A stretch of 64,000 nt of DNA, taken from positions 153,517-217,516 of the forward strand of contig JAKSMU010000005.1 of assembly GCA_024400455.1 (NCBI GenBank). The letters run 5' to 3'. The translations under genes were made by a program, and so were the position numbers. Within the stretch, counting starts at the first letter, position 1, and every line of letters begins with the position of its first letter. The DNA is from Bacteroidales bacterium. Its GTDB lineage: Bacteria; Bacteroidota; Bacteroidia; Bacteroidales; F082. The notes under the pieces were generated by a model. The model did no database searches. It had not been told where the DNA came from and saw only the letters and a list, made by a program, of their open reading frames with translations. Positions 59,545 through 64,000 of this stretch are shown piece by piece.

Positions 59545-59889
59545 TCAAAGCACCGCCACCATTTTCCTGATTTCTAGGATGCGTTGCATGACGGTCTTGT
59601 CGGCTTTTGCAACTTGCAGATTGTAATCGGCTTGCATCTGAATCCAAAGCTGCGCATCAATGCCTAAGGCAGCTTCCAAATACAAAGCGTAGTCGGTTGA
59701 AATAGGGCGTTTCCCGTTCAGGATTTCATTCAGAACCGTATAGGAAACCGACATTTGCCGTGCCAGTTGTTTCTGCGAAATGCCGCGACACTCTATTTCC
59801 TCTTTCAAGACAAGTCCGGGATGGACTGGTTCTGACGGAGTAAGGTTGTTGGCAATCATTTCGGGGTTGATGTCTTTCAAAGTAATCAT
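59545..59889 (-). CDS. higA: HigA-family antitoxin
   Basis: The 114-residue protein is a HigA-type XRE antitoxin with the helix-turn-helix 'GISQKQLARQMSVSYTVLNE' around residues 36-55, followed by 'ILNGKRPISTDYALYLEAAL' and 'WIQMQADYNLQVAK'. It should bind and neutralise HigB and repress the operon. It starts five bases after the toxin stop, so order is toxin then antitoxin as usual for higBA. Confidence 0.92.
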   Translation of the reverse strand: MITLKDINPEMIANNLTPSEPVHPGLVLKEEIECRGISQKQLARQMSVSYTVLNEILNGKRPISTDYALYLEAALGIDAQLWIQMQADYNLQVAKADKTVMQRILEIRKMVAVL

Positions 59890-59894
59890 ATTGT

Positions 59895-60212
59895 TTATTT
59901 ATAATGGTTTGTCAAATCAAGTATGTTGCAGATAGTTACAATCGAATCGTCATTGATTAAAGTTACCGTGAATTCAATCCTGTATTGGTCATTAACGCGA
60001 ATTGACGATGTGCCTTTTTTGTCGCCTTTTAGTACTTCATAATTCAGCGATTTCATTTGGAACAAAGTCTCAATGCGCGGTGCAGCAGCAAGAGTCTTGA
60101 TTCTTTGTTGGTATCTTTTGATGATGTCAGGTTGAAAACGATGTTTTTTGTCATCGGTTTTACCTTGCTCATATAATTCTTTCAAATATGTCTGGTCAAA
60201 AGTGACTATCAT
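59895..60212 (-). CDS. higB: HigB/RelE-family toxin
   Basis: The 105-residue product is a RelE-superfamily mRNA interferase: 'YLKELYEQGKTDDKKHRFQP', 'LFQMKSLNYEVLKGDKKG' and 'SIRVNDQYRIEFTVT' with the conserved Arg and the 'CNILDLTNHY' end. HigB toxins cleave translated mRNA. ATG 60212 is chosen because the -7 promoter box at 60217-60224 is inside the longer frame. Unusually little leader is left (about four bases). Confidence 0.9.
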   Translation of the reverse strand: MIVTFDQTYLKELYEQGKTDDKKHRFQPDIIKRYQQRIKTLAAAPRIETLFQMKSLNYEVLKGDKKGTSSIRVNDQYRIEFTVTLINDDSIVTICNILDLTNHYK

Positions 60213-60216
60213 GCTG

Positions 60217-60249
60217 CAAAAATAATGATTTTTTATTAAAATTCGCAAA
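60217..60249 (-). promoter_or_regulatory. promoter of higBA
   Basis: On the minus strand TTTG (60246-60249) and TATTTTTG (60217-60224) are separated by 21 bases; the -7 box ends four bases before ATG 60212. Confidence 0.65.
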
Positions 60250-60269
60250 TTGTCGAATTGTTTTTATCT

Positions 60270-60291
60270 GAGACGCGATGAATCGCGTCTC
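60270..60291. repeat. GAGACGCGAT palindrome
   Basis: GAGACGCGAT and ATCGCGTCTC are adjacent with GA between them, nine bases before the stop of the T9SS gene at 60300. Confidence 0.85.
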
Positions 60292-60299
60292 TACAATTC

Positions 60300-61364
60300 C
60301 TATCTCACCACAATTCTCCGTGCAGCGACCGTTCCGTTTTCATCCGTGATGCGAAGCATGTAAATTCCTTGCGGCAACTCGGAAACGGAAATTTCGTTGG
60401 TGTTTTGTGCGGATTTCAGTAATTGACCGAGGGTATTGCAAACCTGCACTTCGGCAACGGTGGCGCCTTCAATGCGGACGATGCCACTGGCAGGGTTGGG
60501 CGAAACCGTGAGCAAATCGGTTTTGTCATTTTCAAGAAGGCCTAATGGACTCACACTCACACACGTTGCTTCCGATTCTCCACCTTCGTAAACCGCCGTA
60601 ACACAATATTCCACTGAAAAATTTCCATTATTCGATTCATCAATATAATAGGTCTGAAAAGCGTATGGAATGTTTGTAACAAGTTCTCCTTCTCTGAAAA
60701 TGTTGTATCCTTTCAGCGTGGTTGCATCACGGTTGAAAGGACAATTCACAGGTGCTGTTACCGTTGCACGAATCATCCAGTTATGAAGGCTCATAGGTGC
60801 AACAAACCATTCTCCATTTTCCATTATCATGTTTTTGTTCGGCACGGTTTCCTCAAGGTCGGCAGCCAATGTGTAATATCCTTCGCCAACCGACGAATAG
60901 CCAATCAAGTATTCCTTGCTGCTGTCAATCACGACACCTTCCTCTAAATCAACCTGATTCCATTCTCCACAAACCATATTTTGCACTTCCTGACTGCAAA
61001 CCATTTCATAGCTCTCTCCATTTTTCATCCAGACATCAACCGTATAAGTGTTTTCCGCAACAATCGGTATCATGGATATTTGCCTGATAATCCAGCCATC
61101 AAAATGCATCAAGTCCAACGAGTCGTAGCGATGTGCTACATAATCTCTTTCACCTGTATAAGCCATTTCTGTAAAGTCTTCCCCATTTGACCATGTGAGC
61201 ATGGCTTCCTGATTGAGTGCGCTTTCCGCAGGATAATTCCACTTCAGCACGATGTTGTTTTCATTCTGCTCCGCAGTCAGTTCCTGAATGCCATTAAAAT
61301 CTTGCGCCTGAGTGGAACCACAAATGAACAAGATACCCATTAGTAAGAATCCATTTTTTTTCAT
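60300..61364 (-). CDS. secreted protein with type IX sorting domain
   Basis: The 354-residue product has a signal peptide (MKKNGFLLMGILFICGSTQA), a fibronectin-III-like start ('GIQELTAEQNENNIVLKWNY'), a central region of unknown fold, an FnIII-like strand set ('DESNNGNFSVEYCVTAVYEG') and a C-terminal type IX sorting domain ('VSPNPASGIVRIEG' ... 'LPQGIYMLRIT'). It should be exported by the type IX system. It resembles the endings of Bacteroidetes peptidases without a visible catalytic motif. It is the upstream neighbour of higBA on the same strand. Confidence 0.82.
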   Translation of the reverse strand: MKKNGFLLMGILFICGSTQAQDFNGIQELTAEQNENNIVLKWNYPAESALNQEAMLTWSNGEDFTEMAYTGERDYVAHRYDSLDLMHFDGWIIRQISMIPIVAENTYTVDVWMKNGESYEMVCSQEVQNMVCGEWNQVDLEEGVVIDSSKEYLIGYSSVGEGYYTLAADLEETVPNKNMIMENGEWFVAPMSLHNWMIRATVTAPVNCPFNRDATTLKGYNIFREGELVTNIPYAFQTYYIDESNNGNFSVEYCVTAVYEGGESEATCVSVSPLGLLENDKTDLLTVSPNPASGIVRIEGATVAEVQVCNTLGQLLKSAQNTNEISVSELPQGIYMLRITDENGTVAARRIVVR

Positions 61365-61527
61365 GATGATTCGTGTTTATGATTAATAATTTTCACCTTG
61401 CAAAATTACATTTTTTCATTCAAAACCAACACTTTTTTAAAAAATTTATGGTATGGTAAATGTTGAATATCAATTAGTTAGCAACAAACAACCGCTTACA
61501 AGGGTAGGTTCTTAGTGACAAACAACA

Positions 61528-61559
61528 CAGCGAAGACGCGATAAATCGCGTCTTCGCTG
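61528..61559. repeat. palindrome CAGCGAAGACGCGAT
   Basis: A 15-bp perfect stem (61528-61542 with 61545-61559) with a two-base loop, related to the GAGACGCGAT elements. It is followed by the same TATCAAATTATTATAT linker as at 59488. Confidence 0.85.
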
Positions 61560-61575
61560 TATCAAATTATTATAT

Positions 61576-61620
61576 GAGACGCGATGTTCCCGCTTTCGCT
61601 GGGAATGACAAGCGTCTCTA
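61576..61620. repeat. GAGACGCGAT element with inner TTCCCGC/GGGAA hairpin
   Basis: GAGACGCGATG at 61576 and GCGTCTC at 61612 flank an inserted TTCCCGCTTTCGCTGGGAA hairpin. This is a variant of the module at 59509-59530. Confidence 0.7.
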
Positions 61621-61623
61621 CAG

Positions 61624-62565
61624 TCAAGCGTTAATGCGTTCCGAAATGGAATACACCCGTTTGTCGCGTTGTGTCGAAGTAATCATCTCTGCCAGAAAAC
61701 CTGTGGAGAAAAGCTGCACGCCAATCACCATGGCCAAGAGGCAGAAATAGAACAATGGGCGGTCGGTCATGTGGTAAACATGAGCGAAGATGCGCGAACA
61801 TGCCAGATACAAGGCGATGACAAAACCGGCAAGGAAAGTCACCGAACCCATAAGGCCGAAGAAATGCATCGGACGGTTGCTGAACTTCGAGATGAAATTG
61901 ATGGTCAGCAGGTCCAGATAGCCACGCACGAAACGGCTCATGCCGAACTTGCTTGTGCCATACTTGCGCTTCTGATGGTGTACGACCTTCTCCCCTATGT
62001 TGCCGAAACCGTTCATCTTGGCAATGACCGGAATGTAACGGTGCATCTCGCCATACACCTGAATGCTTTTTACCAAATCCAGGCGATATGCCTTCAAGCC
62101 GCAGTTGAAGTCGTGCAGCTTGATGCCCGACATCCGACGCGTCGTCCAATTAAAGAACTTCGACGGTATGTTTTTCATCAACTTGGAATCGTAACGAACT
62201 TTCTTCCAGCCCGATACCAAATCATAGCCCTCCTCCTTTATCATCTTATACAGTTCCGGAATTTCGTCAGGACTATCCTGCAAATCGGCATCCATAGTGA
62301 TGACCACATCGCCTTGAACAAGTTTGAAACCTTCGTTCAAAGCCGGCGACTTGCCGTAATTCTTACGGAAACGGATAGCCTTCACATTTGGATTCTGCTT
62401 CGAAAGTTCCTGAATGATGTGCCATGAATTGTCGGTTGAACCATCATCAACGAAAACGATTTCGTAGGAATAACCTTCCTTTTCCACGACGCGGCGAATC
62501 CATGCCTCCAATTCAGGCAGCGACTCCGCTTCATTTAATAAAGGTATGACTATTGAAAGATCCAT
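61624..62565 (-). CDS. GT2 family glycosyltransferase (DPM1/GtrB-like)
   Basis: The 313-residue enzyme has a GT-A domain with 'SIVIPLLNEAESLPELE', 'EIVFVDDGSTDNSW', 'RKNYGKSPALNEGF' and the DxD motif in 'VITMDADLQDSPDE', then two membrane helices near the C-terminus ('GLMGSVTFLAGFVIALYLAC' and 'FYFCLLAMVIGVQLFSTGF'). Relatives transfer a sugar from a nucleotide donor to undecaprenyl or dolichyl phosphate. It lies downstream of serS, and the gap between them is filled by an octamer array. The catalytic domain faces the cytoplasm. Confidence 0.9.
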   Translation of the reverse strand: MDLSIVIPLLNEAESLPELEAWIRRVVEKEGYSYEIVFVDDGSTDNSWHIIQELSKQNPNVKAIRFRKNYGKSPALNEGFKLVQGDVVITMDADLQDSPDEIPELYKMIKEEGYDLVSGWKKVRYDSKLMKNIPSKFFNWTTRRMSGIKLHDFNCGLKAYRLDLVKSIQVYGEMHRYIPVIAKMNGFGNIGEKVVHHQKRKYGTSKFGMSRFVRGYLDLLTINFISKFSNRPMHFFGLMGSVTFLAGFVIALYLACSRIFAHVYHMTDRPLFYFCLLAMVIGVQLFSTGFLAEMITSTQRDKRVYSISERINA

Positions 62566-62568
62566 TAC

Positions 62569-62602
62569 TTATTGACTGTTTTTGACTATTTGACTTTTAG
62601 AC
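62569..62602 (-). repeat. 8-bp tandem array between serS and the glycosyltransferase
   Basis: Plus-strand units are TTATTGAC, TGTTTTTGAC, TATTTGAC and TTTTAGAC. They fill nearly the whole 40-base gap and end four bases before the glycosyltransferase start codon on the minus strand. Confidence 0.75.
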
Positions 62603-62605
62603 GAA

Positions 62606-63883
62606 TCATCTGATTTCCGTCTTTCCACCCATATAAGGTCTCAAAGCTTCCGGAATAGCGACTGAACCGTCAGCACGGAGATTGTTCTCCAAGAAGGCAA
62701 TCAGCATACGCGGTGGAGCCACAACGGTATTGTTCAAGGTATGAGCGAAATAATTGCCGTTCTTACTCTTAACCCTGATCTTCAGACGACGGGCCTGAGC
62801 ATCACCGAGATAAGAGCAGCTGCCCACTTCGAAATACTTCTTCTGACGCGGTGACCATGCTTCGACATCCAACGACTTGACTTTCAAATCAGCCAAATCG
62901 CCAGTGCAGCATTCCAGAGTACGGACCGGAATATCCATCGAACGGAACAGTTCTACGGTATTGCGCCACATCTTTTCGTACCACATGTCGGCCTCTTCTT
63001 CCTTACAAATGACAACCATTTCCTGCTTTTCGAACTGGTGGATACGGTAAACGCCGCGTTCTTCGATGCCATGAGCACCCTTTTCCTTTCTGAAGCAAGG
63101 TGAGTAACTCGTCATTGTCAAAGGAAGCTGGTCTTCAGGAATCATCTGGTCGATAAACTTGCCAATCATGGAGTGTTCGCTGGTGCCAATCAGATAAAGG
63201 TCTTCGCCTTCAATCTTATACATCATGGCATCCATTTCGGCGAAACTCATCACGCCTGAAACGATTTCGCTTCTGACCATGAAAGGAGGAATGCAGTAGG
63301 TGAAACCTCTTTCAATCATGAAATCGCGGGCGTAGGTAATGACAGCTGAATGTAGACGGGCAATGTCGCCCATCAGATAATAGAAACCATTACCGGCCAC
63401 ACGGTGAGCGGTATCCAAGTCAAGGCCGTTGAACTTAGCCATTATGTCGGCATGATAAGGCACTTCAAAATCAGGAACGACTGGCTCTCCAAATTTCTCA
63501 ATCTCAACATTATGCGTATCATCAGGACCAACTGGGACAGATGGAGCGACGATATTCGGGATGGCATACATCACCTTGGTCAATTCGTCCATGAGGGCGG
63601 TTTGCTGCTTGGCGAGGTTTTCCAATTCCTGGGCGTTGGCTTCAACGACTTTCTTCAATTCGTTGGCCTTTTCAACCTCCTTATTTTTAAAGAGGATGCC
63701 TATTTCCTTTGAGATGGAGTTGCGTTGCGAGCGCAAATCGTCAGCACGCTGCTGACAATCACAATATTGCTGATACAAAGCAATTGCCTGGTCGACCAAA
63801 GGCAACTTGCTGTCTTGGAATTTCTTCTTGATGTTTTCCCTGACGATGTCAGGATTCTTGACTAAAAACTTAATGTCAATCAT
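62606..63883 (-). CDS. serS: seryl-tRNA synthetase
   Basis: The 425-residue class II synthetase charges tRNA-Ser with serine. The N-terminal coiled-coil arm (residues about 28-105) grips the tRNA, and the catalytic domain has 'TCYLIGTSEHSMIG'-type 'DLYLIGTSEHSMIGKF', motif 2 'YSPCFRKEKGAHGIEERGVYRIHQF' (given here as 'SPCFRKEKGAHG'), 'YFEVGSCSYLGDAQARRLKI' and motif 3 'TVVAPPRMLIAFLEN', with serine-binding 'TLNNT'. Length is standard. Promoter boxes lie at 63912-63943. Confidence 0.97.
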   Translation of the reverse strand: MIDIKFLVKNPDIVRENIKKKFQDSKLPLVDQAIALYQQYCDCQQRADDLRSQRNSISKEIGILFKNKEVEKANELKKVVEANAQELENLAKQQTALMDELTKVMYAIPNIVAPSVPVGPDDTHNVEIEKFGEPVVPDFEVPYHADIMAKFNGLDLDTAHRVAGNGFYYLMGDIARLHSAVITYARDFMIERGFTYCIPPFMVRSEIVSGVMSFAEMDAMMYKIEGEDLYLIGTSEHSMIGKFIDQMIPEDQLPLTMTSYSPCFRKEKGAHGIEERGVYRIHQFEKQEMVVICKEEEADMWYEKMWRNTVELFRSMDIPVRTLECCTGDLADLKVKSLDVEAWSPRQKKYFEVGSCSYLGDAQARRLKIRVKSKNGNYFAHTLNNTVVAPPRMLIAFLENNLRADGSVAIPEALRPYMGGKTEIR

Positions 63884-63911
63884 AGATAAAGACTTTTGAA
63901 TATTTAAACTG

Positions 63912-63943
63912 CAAAGTTAGTATAAATTTCAATAAGTAGACAA
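63912..63943 (-). promoter_or_regulatory. promoter of serS
   Basis: On the minus strand TTG (63941-63943) and TAACTTTG (63912-63919) are separated by 21 bases; the -7 box is 28 bases from the start at 63883. Confidence 0.6.
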
Positions 63944-63967
63944 GGAAAAGGGATAAGATACAAACAA

Positions 63968-63999
63968 AAAACCCTGGCCGGAGTGGTCAGGGTTTTCGT
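63968..63999. terminator. terminator hairpin at the window edge
   Basis: AAAACCCTG (63968-63976) pairs with CAGGGTTTT (63988-63996), with CC/GG pairing inside. It probably ends a gene located beyond the window. Confidence 0.7.
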
Positions 64000-64000
64000 T

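Noticed and set aside
61669..62427. 252-codon open frame antisense to the GT2 gene
   Set aside because: Shadow of an enzyme with intact motifs; no recognisable family.

Overview
The window is a 64 kb chromosomal segment of a Bacteroidetes bacterium, most likely of the order Bacteroidales. The support is phylum-specific: promoters of the TTG/TTTG...TAnnTTTG type, usually followed by short leaders without a Shine-Dalgarno sequence; a short primary sigma factor of the Bacteroidetes type (24857-25723); at least three secreted proteins with C-terminal type IX secretion sorting domains (564, 29245, 60300); families largely confined to or typical of the group (DUF4831, GH127, type-III-like SerA with Lys replacing the catalytic His); and many 'xxSC' lipoproteins. 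Genus cannot be fixed from this sequence alone. There is no prophage, insertion sequence, CRISPR array or rRNA operon. One tRNA (anticodon CAU) is present.

Layout. 1-7.5 kb: flippase C-terminus, a secreted YD-like T9SS cargo, NamZ-type exo-muramidase, a DAACS carrier, a PLP aminotransferase, DUF1573 protein, tRNA-CAU and an orphan secreted protein bracketed by two near-identical terminators. 7.5-14.2 kb: DMT permease, TruA, a second DAACS carrier, a BASS-type carrier, then arginine deiminase closely followed by a phosphohexomutase. 14.3-20.9 kb: TPR lipoprotein, YwqK/MORN-like protein, RecR, a small RHH-like protein, a sigma-54 response regulator with a variant GAFTGA loop, a coiled-coil lipoprotein, a WalJ-like metallo-hydrolase and an arginase/agmatinase-family enzyme. 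21.2-24.8 kb: DUF47-PiT-DUF47 phosphate module and PncB. 24.9-33.2 kb: RpoD, HtrA, GNAT-MltG and a giant secreted endonuclease I. 33.3-43.9 kb: metallopeptidase lipoprotein, GalM, 5'-nucleotidase, a 63-residue beta-grasp-like protein, a hybrid histidine kinase with HPt, GH127, a TPR protein and a small-multidrug-export family protein. 44-50 kb: the highly biased serC-serA-(four-helix protein)-DUF1015 block, XerD and KdsA. 49.9-54.6 kb: DUF4831, an overlapping gmhA-gmhB-SSS transporter operon, DUF486, and a very acidic protein. 54.7-61.6 kb: two zinc-ribbon membrane proteins, a DUF4595-like lipoprotein, HigBA and a T9SS cargo, interspersed with GAGACGCGAT palindromes. 61.6-64 kb: a GT2 glycosyltransferase and SerS.

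Shared themes are cell-envelope construction (flippase, KdsA, GmhA/GmhB, phosphohexomutase, GT2, MltG, NamZ), amino acid use and transport (arginine deiminase, ureohydrolase, SerC/SerA/DUF1015, two DAACS, BASS and SSS carriers) and secretion (T9SS cargos, HtrA). The most unusual non-coding signals are short-period repeats: 8-bp tandem arrays directly 5' of three start codons, two 7-bp-period palindromes, a 42-bp tandem repeat and the GAGACGCGAT palindrome cluster. Several tightly packed divergent promoters and near-leaderless promoters are also visible. Nothing here amounts to a clearly new defence or mobile system; the best candidates for undescribed biology are the zinc-ribbon/927-residue membrane protein pair, the serine locus with DUF1015, and the repeat families.
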